The notes under the pieces are model-generated. The model searched no databases and had not been told where the DNA came from. It was given only the letters and a program-made list of their open reading frames with translations. From JAKSCF01 sp028279945 (GTDB taxonomy: Bacteria; Bacillota; Clostridia; Peptostreptococcales; JAAYPU01): a stretch of 49,777 bases of DNA. The DNA lies in contig JANQMT010000123.1 of assembly GCA_028279945.1 (NCBI GenBank), positions 1 through 49,777 on the forward strand, written 5' to 3'. This document shows, one piece after another, positions 35,076 to 44,318 of the stretch (the first letter of the stretch is position 1; each line of letters begins with the position of its first letter). The position numbers and the translations under genes were made by a program.

Positions 35076-35696
35076 TTATTTTGAATACAACTCGACAATT
35101 AGATGTTCTTCTATTTCAATATCTATGTCTTGTCTTGTTGGACTACTAATTACTTTTCCTTCGAGTTTTTCAAAATCTACAGATACCCATCCAGGAGCAT
35201 TGACTGACGCTTCTTTTAATTCTTTAAATTTAGGAGAGTTTGCGCTGTTTTCTTTAACTTTAATGACGTCTCCTTCTTTTACTTGAAGCGATGGAATATT
35301 GACTTTTTTACCATTTAAGGTAAAGTGCCCATGTCTAACTAGTTGCCTTGCTTCTTTTCTTGAAGATCCTAGTCCCATTCTGAAAACTACATTATCAAGT
35401 CTTGTTTCTAGCATTACAAGTAAGTTTTCACCAGTAATGCCCGGCTTGTTAGCAGCTTTTTCAAAATACTGTCTAAATTGATTTTCCAAGACACCATAAA
35501 AACGCTTTGCTTTTTGTTTTTCGCGAAGCTGTAATCCATAGTCAGAAATTTTCTTTCTTCCCTGACCATGCTGTCCTGGCGCATAGTTTCTTTTATCTAT
35601 AGCACATTTAGTGCTATAGCATCGTTCGCCTTTTAAAAACAGTTTTAGTCCTTCTCTTCTGCACAATCTGCAGGAAGGTCCTGTATATCTAGCCAT
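35076..35696 (-). CDS. rpsD: Ribosomal protein S4
   Basis: 206 residues; primary 16S-binding protein and, in many bacteria, translational repressor of its operon. Seen: zinc-type N-terminal CRLCRREG and the ERCYSTKCAI cysteines, then the S4 RNA-binding domain (RLDNVVFRMGLGSSRKEARQ). The zinc-binding form with all four Cys is retained. It starts 21 bases after rpsK. Confidence 0.98.
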   Translation of the reverse strand: MARYTGPSCRLCRREGLKLFLKGERCYSTKCAIDKRNYAPGQHGQGRKKISDYGLQLREKQKAKRFYGVLENQFRQYFEKAANKPGITGENLLVMLETRLDNVVFRMGLGSSRKEARQLVRHGHFTLNGKKVNIPSLQVKEGDVIKVKENSANSPKFKELKEASVNAPGWVSVDFEKLEGKVISSPTRQDIDIEIEEHLIVELYSK

Positions 35697-35717
35697 CTTA
35701 CTTCACCTCCCAATATA

Positions 35718-36119
35718 TTAAACTCTTCTACGTTTTGGTGGTCTACAACCATTATGAGGAATTGGTGTGATATCTTTAATCATACTGATTTCCAATCCTG
35801 CAGTTTGAAGTGCTCTTATTGCAGCTTCTCTACCTGATCCTGGCCCTTTTACAAATACTTCAATCGTTTTTAATCCATGCTCCATTGCTGCTTTAGCTGC
35901 TTCTTCAGCCGCCATTTGTGCAGCAAATGGTGTTGATTTTCTTGATCCTTTAAAGCCCAATGCACCTGCAGTAGACCATGAAATTGCATTTCCATTAAGG
36001 TCTGTCAGAGTTACTATTGTATTGTTAAAGGTTGATTGAATGTGAGCCTGACCGCGTTCAATACTTTTTCTTTCACGTTTTTTTCTACGTGTTGTTTTCT
36101 TAGCTGCTTTAGCTGCCAT
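35718..36119 (-). CDS. rpsK: Ribosomal protein S11
   Basis: Small-subunit platform protein, 133 residues. N-terminal basic run with KKTTRRKKRERKSIERGQAH, then HIQSTFNNTIVTLTD and the C-terminal ITPIPHNGCRPPKRRRV tail, all diagnostic. Adjacent to rpsM as in nearly all bacteria. Confidence 0.98.
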   Translation of the reverse strand: MAAKAAKKTTRRKKRERKSIERGQAHIQSTFNNTIVTLTDLNGNAISWSTAGALGFKGSRKSTPFAAQMAAEEAAKAAMEHGLKTIEVFVKGPGSGREAAIRALQTAGLEISMIKDITPIPHNGCRPPKRRRV

Positions 36120-36132
36120 TTAATTCCCTCCT

Positions 36133-36507
36133 TTAACCTTTCTTTTTCTTACGTCCTACAGATCTCTTAGGACCTTTTCTAGTTCTAGCATTTGTCTTAG
36201 TTTTTTGTCCTCTAACCGGCAAACCTCTTCTATGTCGGATACCTCTATAACATCCAATTTCCATCAATCTTTTGATGTTAAGAGAAATCTCTCTTCTTAA
36301 ATCTCCTTCAACTGCATATTCAGTATCAAGAATTTTTCTCAATGCACTGACTTCGTCTTCTGTAAGATCTTTTACTCTTGTATCAGGATTAATACCTGCT
36401 TTTGCTAAGATTACATTTGATGTAGGTCTCCCGATACCATATATATAGGTAAGCCCAATTTCAACTCTCTTGTCTCTTGGTAAATCGACACCGGCAATTC
36501 TAGCCAT
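36133..36507 (-). CDS. rpsM: Ribosomal protein S13
   Basis: Head protein of the small subunit, 124 residues. MARIAGVDLPRDKRVEIGLTYI at the start and the C-terminal RGLPVRGQKTKTNARTRKG segment, which contacts P-site tRNA, are intact. A 110-base spacer separates it from rpmJ, where I see only the RBS and no clear promoter. Confidence 0.98.
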   Translation of the reverse strand: MARIAGVDLPRDKRVEIGLTYIYGIGRPTSNVILAKAGINPDTRVKDLTEDEVSALRKILDTEYAVEGDLRREISLNIKRLMEIGCYRGIRHRRGLPVRGQKTKTNARTRKGPKRSVGRKKKKG

Positions 36508-36617
36508 CCATTACACCTCCTGTACCATTAAAATTATTTTATAAATATTAGTCATTAGGAGTCTGTTTTATCAATTAGATAAAACGCAGCCGCACACTCA
36601 TGCTAATATTTTGCCGT

Positions 36618-36731
36618 TTATCCTTGCTTTTGTTTATGCTTAGGATTTTCACAGAGAATCATTACTTTCCCGTTTCTTTTTATTATTTTACACTTTTCAC
36701 AAATCGGTTTTACTGATGCTCTAACCTTCAT
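36618..36731 (-). CDS. rpmJ: Ribosomal protein L36
   Basis: 37 residues, MKVRASVKPICEKCKIIKRN at the start. Zinc ligands C11, C14, C27 and H32 (CEKC ... CENPKH) are all present, so it is the zinc-binding (C+) form. It lies 15 bases after infA with AGGAGG just before the ATG. Confidence 0.97.
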   Translation of the reverse strand: MKVRASVKPICEKCKIIKRNGKVMILCENPKHKQKQG

Positions 36732-36746
36732 TATTATCCCTCCTTA

Positions 36747-36965
36747 TCACTTATCTCTCCAAGTGATCCGGCCTCTAGTCAAGTCGTAGGGTGATAATTC
36801 TACTTTAACTTTATCCCCTGGTAATATTTTAATGAAATTCATTCTGATTTTACCAGAAATATGAGCCAGTACTATATGGTCATTTTCAAGTTTTACCTTA
36901 AACATGGCATTCGGTTGAGCCTCTACTACGGTGCCCATTACTTCTATGACATCTTTTTTCGCCAT
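36747..36965 (-). CDS. infA: Translation initiation factor IF-1
   Basis: 72 residues, single S1/OB-fold domain (MAKKDVIEVMGTVVEAQPNA ... ILPGDKVKVELSPYDLTRGR). Binds the ribosomal A site during initiation. Standard place upstream of rpmJ. Confidence 0.98.
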   Translation of the reverse strand: MAKKDVIEVMGTVVEAQPNAMFKVKLENDHIVLAHISGKIRMNFIKILPGDKVKVELSPYDLTRGRITWRDK

Positions 36966-36989
36966 ACGGATGCACCTCCTATCCTTGAC

Positions 36990-37268
36990 CTAGATGATGC
37001 CTAATTTCTCAAGCTCTCTTCTCAAGTATATATTATCTAATTTTTCGTTTTTTTCAAGTTTTTCTTTAATATCGCTGTTTATAATATTCTGTTTTAGAAG
37101 ATGTCTCACTTTTTTCTTTTTAGGCTTCTCAATTTTTCTTAAATCACCATCGGCAATAAGTACATATTGATCATCTATGATATCAATAATAACAAACAAT
37201 CTGTCTTTATCTCTACCAGCCTTAGAACTTACGATTTGACCTACACTCAGTTCTCCAGTTGTTTCCAT
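36990..37268 (-). CDS. KOW-domain RNA-binding protein (L14e/L27e-like)
   Basis: 92 residues. N-terminal KOW motif LSVGQIVSSKAGRDKDRLFVIIDI followed by DDQYVLIADGDLRKIEKPKKKKVRHL, the pattern of the eukaryotic/archaeal L14e-L6e-L27e SH3 fold found in many Clostridia between map and infA. Probably binds rRNA or ribosome; the role in bacteria is not established. The spacing of about 20 bases to both neighbours shows it is part of the operon. Confidence 0.9.
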   Translation of the reverse strand: METTGELSVGQIVSSKAGRDKDRLFVIIDIIDDQYVLIADGDLRKIEKPKKKKVRHLLKQNIINSDIKEKLEKNEKLDNIYLRRELEKLGII

Positions 37269-37288
37269 TTCTTCACCTCACACATTGG

Positions 37289-38038
37289 TTATACAGTAGT
37301 CAATATAACCGGTTCTCCATCCGTTAACGCTACTGTGTGCTCATAATGTGCAGATAGCTTTTGGTCTTTTGTTACTACAGTCCAATTATCCAAAAGCACT
37401 TGAACTTCGTCGGTCCCCAGATTCACCATGGGTTCAATGGCGAAAACCATTCCTGCTGTAAGACGGGGTCCTCTGCCCGGTCTCCCGAAGTTAGGGATTT
37501 GCGGGTCTTCGTGCATTTTTTTTCCTATGCCATGACCTACAAAATCTTTTACTACAGAGCACCCTTTAGATTCTACATAAGTCTGTATTGCATTGGATAT
37601 ATCTGATAATCTGTAACCATTTTTACAATACTTTAGCCCCTCGTAGAAGCTGTTTTTGGTTACTTCAATCAATCTCTTTGCTTCATCCGATACAGCACCT
37701 ACCGGAAATGTTCTTGCAGCATCACCATTGTAGCCTTTATAAATCGTTCCAACATCTACACTGACAATATCCCCTTCTTGAATTTTCCTTTTAGAAGATG
37801 GAATGCCATGTACAACTTCTTCATTGATAGATACACAGATACTGGCTGGAAATCCATTGTATCCTTTAAAAGCAGGAATCATTTGATGCTTATTAATTAT
37901 TTCTTCTGCCATTATATCCAATTCTAAAGTTGTGATTCCTGGTTTTAATGAGGTTTCAATTTTTTCTAATACGAGAGCAACCACTTTGCCTGCTTCTCTC
38001 ATTAATTTAATTTCATTTTCGTTTTTTAAGATAATCAT
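37289..38038 (-). CDS. map: Methionine aminopeptidase, type I
   Basis: Removes initiator Met; 249 residues. Metal ligands visible: Asp in SVDVGTIYKGYNGDAARTF, His in GHGIGKKMHEDP, Glu in FAIEPMV and the late YEHTVALT. Also HGIP substrate-pocket His. It starts two bases after the adk stop with only a weak GGGTG site, so translation is probably coupled to adk. Confidence 0.97.
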   Translation of the reverse strand: MIILKNENEIKLMREAGKVVALVLEKIETSLKPGITTLELDIMAEEIINKHQMIPAFKGYNGFPASICVSINEEVVHGIPSSKRKIQEGDIVSVDVGTIYKGYNGDAARTFPVGAVSDEAKRLIEVTKNSFYEGLKYCKNGYRLSDISNAIQTYVESKGCSVVKDFVGHGIGKKMHEDPQIPNFGRPGRGPRLTAGMVFAIEPMVNLGTDEVQVLLDNWTVVTKDQKLSAHYEHTVALTDGEPVILTTV

Positions 38039-38040
38039 TA

Positions 38041-38685
38041 CTATTCACCCAAAGTAGATATGATATCTTTAAAAACGGTATCAATGCCCTGTTCACCATT
38101 AATGGTTACTAAATTATTTTTATCAGTATAATACTCTATTAATGGTTGTGTTTCATTAAGATATACTTGAATGCGTTTTGATACAGTAGCTTCTTGGTCG
38201 TCATCTCTTTGATAGATATCACCACCGCATAAATCACATAGTCCTTCTTCTTTTGTTGGCTTAAATGCTTTATGGTAAGTCGCACCGCAACTGCGGCATA
38301 CACGCCTTCCAACTGCTCTATTTATCAATATATCTTTATCAACATTGATGTTGATAACCTGATCTATAGCAACGCCCATTCTCTCAAGTACAACATCTAA
38401 CTGCTCTGCTTGATTTACAGTTCTGGGAAAACCATCTAGTAAAAAGCCGTTGTCACAGTCTTTTTCTTTTAATCTATCTTCCACTATTGCTACTACGATT
38501 TCATCCGGTACTAACGCACCTTGGTCCATAAACGCTTTAGCTTTTTTCCCAAGGGCTGTGCCTTCTTTGACATTTTTTCTAAATATATCCCCTGTTGAAA
38601 TATGAGGTATATTATATTTTTCGACGATACTCGCAGCTTGCGTGCCTTTTCCAGCCCCAGGAGGGCCTAACAATACCAGCCTCAT
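38041..38685 (-). CDS. adk: Adenylate kinase
   Basis: 214 residues from ATG at 38685, since AGGAG is nine bases before it while the ATG at 38694 directly abuts the site. P-loop GPPGAGKGT, DGFPRT, and a long lid with CRSCGATYHK ... CDLCGG, the four-Cys zinc lid of Gram-positive enzymes. Balances AMP, ADP and ATP. Confidence 0.97.
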   Translation of the reverse strand: MRLVLLGPPGAGKGTQAASIVEKYNIPHISTGDIFRKNVKEGTALGKKAKAFMDQGALVPDEIVVAIVEDRLKEKDCDNGFLLDGFPRTVNQAEQLDVVLERMGVAIDQVININVDKDILINRAVGRRVCRSCGATYHKAFKPTKEEGLCDLCGGDIYQRDDDQEATVSKRIQVYLNETQPLIEYYTDKNNLVTINGEQGIDTVFKDIISTLGE

Positions 38686-38704
38686 ACATATCATCTCCTA
38701 TTCA

Positions 38705-39991
38705 TTATTTTAGGAAACCTTGATAGTTTCTCATCATCATTTGTGATTCAACTTGTCTCATGGTTTCTAAGGCAACCCCTACTGCAATCAATAATGATGT
38801 ACCTCCAAAATTAAACTGAAGATTTGTAAACTGGAATATCAAAGTAGGCAATACTGCAATAAATGCTAAGAATATAGCACCTACTAAAGTGATTCTAGTC
38901 ATAACTTTACTTAAGTATTCAGTTGTAGGTTTTCCTGGTCTTATTCCAGGAATAAAGCCTCCATTTGCTTTCATATTATTTGAAACTTCAACTGGGTTGA
39001 AAGTAACAGCCGTATAGAAATACGTAAAGAATATAATGAGTATTATGTTCAATACTGAGTATATCCATATTCCTACTTCTCCATACGGTGACAAATAATC
39101 CTCTACAAATCGTGAAAACCCACCCTCTGGGAAAAAGTACGTTAATGTTAAAGGAAATTGCAGTAACGATAATGCAAATATTACAGGGATAACACCTGAT
39201 TGGTTAACTTTTAAAGGAATATGTGTACTCTGTCCACCATACATTTTCCTTCCAACAACTCTTTTAGCATATTGCACGGGAATTTTTCTAGTTCCTTGTT
39301 GTATTGCAATAATCCCAACTATTATTATGACAGCAATAACCAAAAAGATGATCAATGTTACAATAGATATTTCCCCTTTGAGTAATCTTTGTATTGTTTG
39401 ATAAGTTGCTACAGGTAACCTAGATATAATCCCAGCAAAGATAATTAAAGATATACCATTTCCGATGCCATTTTCAGTAATTTGTTCACCCAACCACATC
39501 AAAAATGCAGTACCTGCAGTCAAAGTCAATACAACAACTGCTACTGAAAATGTGTCGGTACTGATAAGTGCTCTTCTAAACAATCCAACACTTACACCGA
39601 TAGACTGCACTAGCGCTAAAACCACTGTAAGATATCTTGTCAGCTGTGCAATCTTCTTTCTTCCTTCTTCACCCTCTTTTGCAAGTGCTTCCAGGCTCGG
39701 AATTGCAATTGTCAAAAGGTTTAAAATAATAGAAGCGGTAATGTATGGCGTTATGCTTAAAGCAAATATGGTGAAATTACTAAAAGCACCACCAGAGAAC
39801 AAGTCAAACAGACCAAATAGGCCGCTGCCTTGCCCTGAACTGAATAATTGTTTTAATACTTCACGATCTATTCCAGGAACCGGAATATTAGACCCAAGTC
39901 TAAAGATCACCAGCATTAAAAGTGTAAAGAGCATACGTTTTCGTATATCCGGTATCTTCCATGCATTTACAAAAGTTGTTACCAAATTCAT
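38705..39991 (-). CDS. secY: Preprotein translocase subunit SecY
   Basis: 428 residues with ten membrane segments; N-terminal WKIPDIRKRMLFTLLMLVIF, plug region GGAFSNFTIFALSITPYI, and the cytoplasmic loop with RKIPVQYAKR that binds ribosome and SecA. It is in the standard spc position after rplO with two bases between. Confidence 0.98.
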   Translation of the reverse strand: MNLVTTFVNAWKIPDIRKRMLFTLLMLVIFRLGSNIPVPGIDREVLKQLFSSGQGSGLFGLFDLFSGGAFSNFTIFALSITPYITASIILNLLTIAIPSLEALAKEGEEGRKKIAQLTRYLTVVLALVQSIGVSVGLFRRALISTDTFSVAVVVLTLTAGTAFLMWLGEQITENGIGNGISLIIFAGIISRLPVATYQTIQRLLKGEISIVTLIIFLVIAVIIIVGIIAIQQGTRKIPVQYAKRVVGRKMYGGQSTHIPLKVNQSGVIPVIFALSLLQFPLTLTYFFPEGGFSRFVEDYLSPYGEVGIWIYSVLNIILIIFFTYFYTAVTFNPVEVSNNMKANGGFIPGIRPGKPTTEYLSKVMTRITLVGAIFLAFIAVLPTLIFQFTNLQFNFGGTSLLIAVGVALETMRQVESQMMMRNYQGFLK

Positions 39992-39993
39992 GT

Positions 39994-40434
39994 TTAGATC
40001 ACCTCTGCCTTTCCTCCAGCAGATTCAATTTTTTCAACTGCGGATTTGCTAAATTTATGTGCTTGAACCGTAATTTTCTTCTCTACGTTTCCATCACCCA
40101 GCACTTTAACACCATCAAGAACTTTCTTGATGAGTCCATTTTCTATCAGCAGTTCAGGCGTGATAACTGTATTGTCTTCAAATTTATTAAGATCTTCAAC
40201 GTTTACTACAGACCACTGCTTTTTAAATATATTTGTAAATCCTCTTTTAGGAATTCTTCTGTATAAAGGCATTTGACCACCCTCGAAGCCAGGTCTGGTA
40301 CCGCCGCCGCTTCTTGAATTCTGACCATCTTGCCCTCTACCGGCTGTTTTTCCTTGTCCGGTAGCTGTTCCTCTACCTTTTCTTTTAGGATTTTTGGTTG
40401 ATCCATCGGCAGGTTTAAGTTCATGTAACTTCAT
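39994..40434 (-). CDS. rplO: Ribosomal protein L15
   Basis: 146 residues; MKLHELKPADGS start, the Gly/Arg-rich RGTATGQGKTAGRGQDGQNSRSGG-type extension (cut short here) that threads into 23S rRNA, and FEGGQMPLYRRIPKRGF. Typical in sequence and position. Confidence 0.98.
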   Translation of the reverse strand: MKLHELKPADGSTKNPKRKGRGTATGQGKTAGRGQDGQNSRSGGGTRPGFEGGQMPLYRRIPKRGFTNIFKKQWSVVNVEDLNKFEDNTVITPELLIENGLIKKVLDGVKVLGDGNVEKKITVQAHKFSKSAVEKIESAGGKAEVI

Positions 40435-40452
40435 ATCATAACACCTCCTATT

Positions 40453-40635
40453 TTAGATTTCTTCTACCTCTACAAGATGTTTTACTTTGTTAATCATTCC
40501 TCGAGTCTGGGGATTATCGGGGTGTTCAACTGTTTGTCTGATTTTTCTAAGTCCCAGTGCTTCAACATTTTTTTTGTGTAGAGGCTTTGCGCCGATTGTA
40601 CTTTTTACAAGAGTAATTTTAAGTTGTTTTGCCAC
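40453..40635 (-). CDS. rpmD: Ribosomal protein L30
   Basis: 60 residues, the short bacterial form: LKITLVKSTIGAKPLHKKN, then LGLRKIRQTVEHPDN and a final VKHLVEVEE. Fits the spc order. Confidence 0.98.
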   Translation of the reverse strand: MAKQLKITLVKSTIGAKPLHKKNVEALGLRKIRQTVEHPDNPQTRGMINKVKHLVEVEEI

Positions 40636-40648
40636 GGCTATCCCTCCT

Positions 40649-41155
40649 CTAACCTAATATTTCTTCCTTAGTTTTACCTCTTAATTTAGCTACGGATTCA
40701 ACAGTCTTTAACTCTTTCAAACCTTTAATAGTCGCATTTGCCATGTTTCTAGAGTTGTTAGAGCCAATAGATTTCGCTCTGACATCTTTAATACCTGCAA
40801 GTTCTAATACTGTACGTACAGAACTACCCGCAATAACGCCGGTACCTTCTGCAGCAGGCATTAACAATACTTGACCTGCGCCATAACGACCCAGCATTCT
40901 ATGAGGAATCGTAGTGCCTACTCTTGGTACGTGTATCAAGTTTTTCTTAGCGTCTTCAATGCCTTTTCGGATTGCTTCCGGTATTTCTTGGGCTTTACCA
41001 AGTCCTACACCAACATAACCATCTTCGTTACCAACAACCATGGTTACGCTGAATCTAAAGTTTCTACCGCCTTTTACAACTTTAGCGACACGTCTAATAT
41101 TTACAATAGACTCTTTTAAGTCTAATTTTGATGCATCAATTAAACTACGTTGCAT
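40649..41155 (-). CDS. rpsE: Ribosomal protein S5
   Basis: 168 residues. Double-stranded RNA-binding N-terminal domain with VVKGGRNFRFSV, where spectinomycin-resistance loops occur, and the C-terminal GTGVIAGSSVRTVLELAGI. Nothing unusual. Confidence 0.98.
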   Translation of the reverse strand: MQRSLIDASKLDLKESIVNIRRVAKVVKGGRNFRFSVTMVVGNEDGYVGVGLGKAQEIPEAIRKGIEDAKKNLIHVPRVGTTIPHRMLGRYGAGQVLLMPAAEGTGVIAGSSVRTVLELAGIKDVRAKSIGSNNSRNMANATIKGLKELKTVESVAKLRGKTKEEILG

Positions 41156-41172
41156 ACTTTACCCTCCTTTTC

Positions 41173-41541
41173 TTAGAATTTAAGTCCGGCTTCACGTGCT
41201 CCATCCGCCAATTCCTTAATTCTTCCGTGATATAAGTATCCGCCTCTATCAAATGTTACGGTTTCAACACCTTTTTCAATGGCTTTTTTAGCAATTAGTA
41301 CACCAACAACTTTAGCTGCTGCTTTATTGCCACCGTATTTTACTTCATCTTTTATTTCCTTGTCTAGTGTAGACGCTGATACAATAGTACCGCCTTTTGT
41401 GTCATCTACGATTTGTGCGTATATATTGCTGGTACTTCGATATACACATAATCTCGGTTTTTCAGGAGTTCCGAACACTTTTTTTCTTACTCTACTATGT
41501 CTGGCAAGACGATTGACGTTTCTGCTTTCTTTCTTGATCAT
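41173..41541 (-). CDS. rplR: Ribosomal protein L18
   Basis: 122 residues from ATG at 41541, eight bases after AGGAG; a GTG three codons earlier is less well placed. 5S rRNA-binding protein with RHSRVRKKVFGTPEKPRLCV and a final GRIKELADGAREAGLKF. Confidence 0.97.
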   Translation of the reverse strand: MIKKESRNVNRLARHSRVRKKVFGTPEKPRLCVYRSTSNIYAQIVDDTKGGTIVSASTLDKEIKDEVKYGGNKAAAKVVGVLIAKKAIEKGVETVTFDRGGYLYHGRIKELADGAREAGLKF

Positions 41542-41560
41542 TCCAATCACTCCTTTCTAA

Positions 41561-42097
41561 CTATTTAGCGGTTTTGCCTTCTTTTCTTCTAACATATTCA
41601 TCCGCATATCTAATACCTTTTCCTTTATAAGGCTCAGGTGGTCTTTTTTCTCGAATCTTAGCTGCATAATTTCCTACGATAGCTTTATCAATGCCTTTGA
41701 CTGTAATCTCATTACCCGCAACGATTGTTTCTACACCATTTGGGTCTTGCATTTCAATAGGATGAGAGTATCCTAAGTTGAGTACAAGTACTTTACCTTT
41801 TTTATCGCACTTATATCCAACGCCTACTACCTGCAGCTTTTTCTCAAAACCACTTGTAACACCTTTAACCATATTGTTTAACAAAGCTCTGCTTAATCCG
41901 TGCAGAGATTTATGTGCTTTATTATCAGTAGGTCTTGTTACTACAATCTGTCCATCATTATCCTCAATTTTAATGTCTTTATGGAATTTTTCCGTGAGTT
42001 CGCCTTTTGGACCTTTGATTGTTATAAGGTTGTTCTTTCCATAGTCGATGGTTACATCTTTTGGAAGATCGATAGGCTGTTTTCCAATCCTTGACAT
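41561..42097 (-). CDS. rplF: Ribosomal protein L6
   Basis: 178 residues from ATG at 42097 (AGGAGG seven bases upstream; a GTG directly before it is not needed). MSRIGKQPI start, and the PPEPYKGKGIRYADE signature near the C-terminus. Confidence 0.98.
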   Translation of the reverse strand: MSRIGKQPIDLPKDVTIDYGKNNLITIKGPKGELTEKFHKDIKIEDNDGQIVVTRPTDNKAHKSLHGLSRALLNNMVKGVTSGFEKKLQVVGVGYKCDKKGKVLVLNLGYSHPIEMQDPNGVETIVAGNEITVKGIDKAIVGNYAAKIREKRPPEPYKGKGIRYADEYVRRKEGKTAK

Positions 42098-42130
42098 CAC
42101 TGCACCTCCTATATCATTATTGAGTATCTT

Positions 42131-42529
42131 CTACCATACGTAGCAAATGACTTCGCCGCCAACTCCTATTTTTCTTGCCTCTTTATCGGTAATAATTCCG
42201 CTAGAAGTTGATATAATAGCGATTCCGAGTCCTCCAAGTACTTTTGGAACCTCATGTCTTTTTGCATACACTTTTAAACCTGGTTTAGATATTCTCTTAA
42301 GTCCACTGATGACTCTTTCTTTTTCAGAAGCATACTTCATCTGAACTCTGATTATTCCTTGTTTTCCATCTTCGATAACGTTGTATCCTCTTATATATCC
42401 TTCTCTGTAAAGTATTTCAGCAATAGATTTCTTCATATTTGATGCTGGAATATCTACAGTATCATGCCCCACAGTATTTGCATTTCTTATTCTAGTTAGC
42501 ATATCTGCGATAGGATCTGTCATTGTCAT
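42131..42529 (-). CDS. rpsH: Ribosomal protein S8
   Basis: 132 residues; TDPIADMLTRIRNAN start and the STSSGIITDKEARKIGVGGE signature binding 16S helix 21. In other bacteria S8 represses the spc operon by binding its mRNA near rplE; whether this occurs here cannot be seen. Confidence 0.98.
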   Translation of the reverse strand: MTMTDPIADMLTRIRNANTVGHDTVDIPASNMKKSIAEILYREGYIRGYNVIEDGKQGIIRVQMKYASEKERVISGLKRISKPGLKVYAKRHEVPKVLGGLGIAIISTSSGIITDKEARKIGVGGEVICYVW

Positions 42530-42556
42530 GGCATATTACCTCCTTCCCTGTACTCA

Positions 42557-42742
42557 TTACCAGCTGGCTTTTTTTACTCCAGGTATTTCTCCCTTATAAG
42601 CCAATTCTCTAAAACATATACGGCATATACCGAACTTTTTCAAATAAGCGTGTGGTCTTCCACATATTCTGCAACGAGTATATTGTCGTGTGGAAAACTT
42701 GGGTTTTCTCTGTTGTTTTATTTTAAGAGATTTCTTTGCCAC
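42557..42742 (-). CDS. rpsN: Ribosomal protein S14, zinc type
   Basis: 61 residues, short zinc (C+) form: CRICGRPHAYLKKFGICRIC provides the four Cys. The retained zinc forms of S14, L36 and S4 in this window agree with each other. Confidence 0.98.
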   Translation of the reverse strand: MAKKSLKIKQQRKPKFSTRQYTRCRICGRPHAYLKKFGICRICFRELAYKGEIPGVKKASW

Positions 42743-42754
42743 AGTCTTCCCTCC

Positions 42755-43297
42755 TTATCTTGTAAATGGCATGCCCATTAATGAAAGTAGCGATTGTGCT
42801 TCTTCATCTGTTTTTGCAGTCGTTACAAAAATGATATCCATGCCTCTTATTTTGTCTACTTTATCATAATTAATTTCTGGAAATATTAATTGTTCTTTTA
42901 TACCAAGTGCGTAGTTGCCTCTTCCATCAAAGGAATTTCGGTTGACACCTCTAAAGTCTCTTACCCTTGGCAGTGCAATATTGAATAACTTATCAAGGAA
43001 CTCATACATTTTCTCTCCTCTTAAAGTTACTTTTGCGCCTACCGGCATTCCTGCTCTTACTTTAAAGTTTGCTACAGATTTTTTTGCTTTTGTGATAACC
43101 GGCTTCTGTCCAGCAATAATTCCTAGCTCTTCAACAGCTGATTCAAGCATTTTTGAATTATCTTTAGCTTCACCTAAGCCCATATTAATAACTACTTTTT
43201 CAAGTTTCGGTGTTTCCATTACGTTGTCGTATTTAAACTTTTCGTTTAAAGCATTAAATACTTCTTTTTGATAATGTTCTTTTAACCTTGCAGCCAA
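42755..43297 (-). CDS. rplE: Ribosomal protein L5
   Basis: 180 residues; 5S rRNA-binding central protuberance protein with PKLEKVVINMGLGEA, the QKPVITKAKKSVANFK loop, and FDGRGNYALGIKEQLIFPEI. Confidence 0.98.
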   Translation of the reverse strand: MAARLKEHYQKEVFNALNEKFKYDNVMETPKLEKVVINMGLGEAKDNSKMLESAVEELGIIAGQKPVITKAKKSVANFKVRAGMPVGAKVTLRGEKMYEFLDKLFNIALPRVRDFRGVNRNSFDGRGNYALGIKEQLIFPEINYDKVDKIRGMDIIFVTTAKTDEEAQSLLSLMGMPFTR

Positions 43298-43320
43298 GTC
43301 TGTTCCCTCCTTTCAGGTCA

Positions 43321-43632
43321 TTAATCCAATACTTCACCCGATTTTTTGGATATCCTTACTTTTTTACCATTTTCTAAAAATTTGTATCCAACTCTTGAAG
43401 GCGCTTTTGCTTTGCTATCCCAAATCATTACATTGGATACATGGATAGGTCCTTCTTGATGGACAATACCACCTTGTTGTACTTTTCTGGATGGTTTTTG
43501 ATGCTTTGTCTGAACATTCACACCTTCTACAATAATTTTATTATCTTTTGGTAAAGCCACTAAGACTTTTCCTTTTTTACCTTTATCTTTTCCAGATATT
43601 ACATATACCGTATCATCTTTTTTTATGTTCAT
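43321..43632 (-). CDS. rplX: Ribosomal protein L24
   Basis: 103 residues; KOW motif DTVYVISGKDKGKKGKVL and the VNVQTKHQKPS loop. Assembly-initiating protein at the exit tunnel. Confidence 0.98.
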   Translation of the reverse strand: MNIKKDDTVYVISGKDKGKKGKVLVALPKDNKIIVEGVNVQTKHQKPSRKVQQGGIVHQEGPIHVSNVMIWDSKAKAPSRVGYKFLENGKKVRISKKSGEVLD

Positions 43633-43648
43633 AATTTACACCTCCTCG

Positions 43649-44017
43649 CTATAATACTTCCGGTGCAAGTGAAATTATTTTCATAAAACTCTTTTCTCTT
43701 AATTCTCTCGCAACAGGACCAAATATACGTGTTCCTACAGGGTTTTTATCTTCTTTTATAATAACTGCTGCATTTTGATCAAATTTGATATAACTGCCGT
43801 CAGCACGTCTAACCCCGCTTTTACTTCTTACTACAACGGCTCTTACAACTTCACTTTTTTTGACAACACCACCAGGCGTTGCATCTTTTACTGCACATAC
43901 AATTACGTCTCCAATATTCGCATATTTACGACGTGTTCCACCTAGAACGCGAATACATAATAATTCTTTTGCTCCGGAATTATCAGCTACTTTTAGACGT
44001 GTTTCTTGTTGTATCAT
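43649..44017 (-). CDS. rplN: Ribosomal protein L14
   Basis: 122 residues; MIQQETRLKVADNSGAKEL start and GTRIFGPVARELREK near the end, at the subunit interface. Typical. Confidence 0.98.
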   Translation of the reverse strand: MIQQETRLKVADNSGAKELLCIRVLGGTRRKYANIGDVIVCAVKDATPGGVVKKSEVVRAVVVRSKSGVRRADGSYIKFDQNAAVIIKEDKNPVGTRIFGPVARELREKSFMKIISLAPEVL

Positions 44018-44038
44018 TGTTCGTGCCTCCTCTCAGAA

Positions 44039-44293
44039 TTATTTAGCGCGTTCAACTATGTTAACCAGCCTCCATCGTTTATCTCGGCTTACTGGTTTTG
44101 TTTCCATAATTTTAACTTTATCGCCTATTCTGCACTCATTATTCTCATCATGTGCTTTGAATTTCTTAGTTCTTTTAACCGCTTTACCATAAAGTGGATG
44201 TCTTACAAAATCCTCTACCGCTACAACAACGGTTTTATCCATTTTATCGCTAACAACGTTTCCTATTCTGGTTTTTCTTTGATTTCTGTCCAT
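44039..44293 (-). CDS. rpsQ: Ribosomal protein S17
   Basis: 84 residues, OB-fold; RKTRIGNVVSDKMDKTVVVA and the GDKVKIMETKPVSRDKRW signature. Confidence 0.98.
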   Translation of the reverse strand: MDRNQRKTRIGNVVSDKMDKTVVVAVEDFVRHPLYGKAVKRTKKFKAHDENNECRIGDKVKIMETKPVSRDKRWRLVNIVERAK

Positions 44294-44318
44294 GATTCAC
44301 CCTCCTTCCGCGTAATGA

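Noticed and set aside
39465..40052. Plus-strand open frame of 195 codons opposite secY
   Set aside because: It lies wholly antisense to a conserved gene, shows no family pattern and no RBS; a shadow of SecY codon use.
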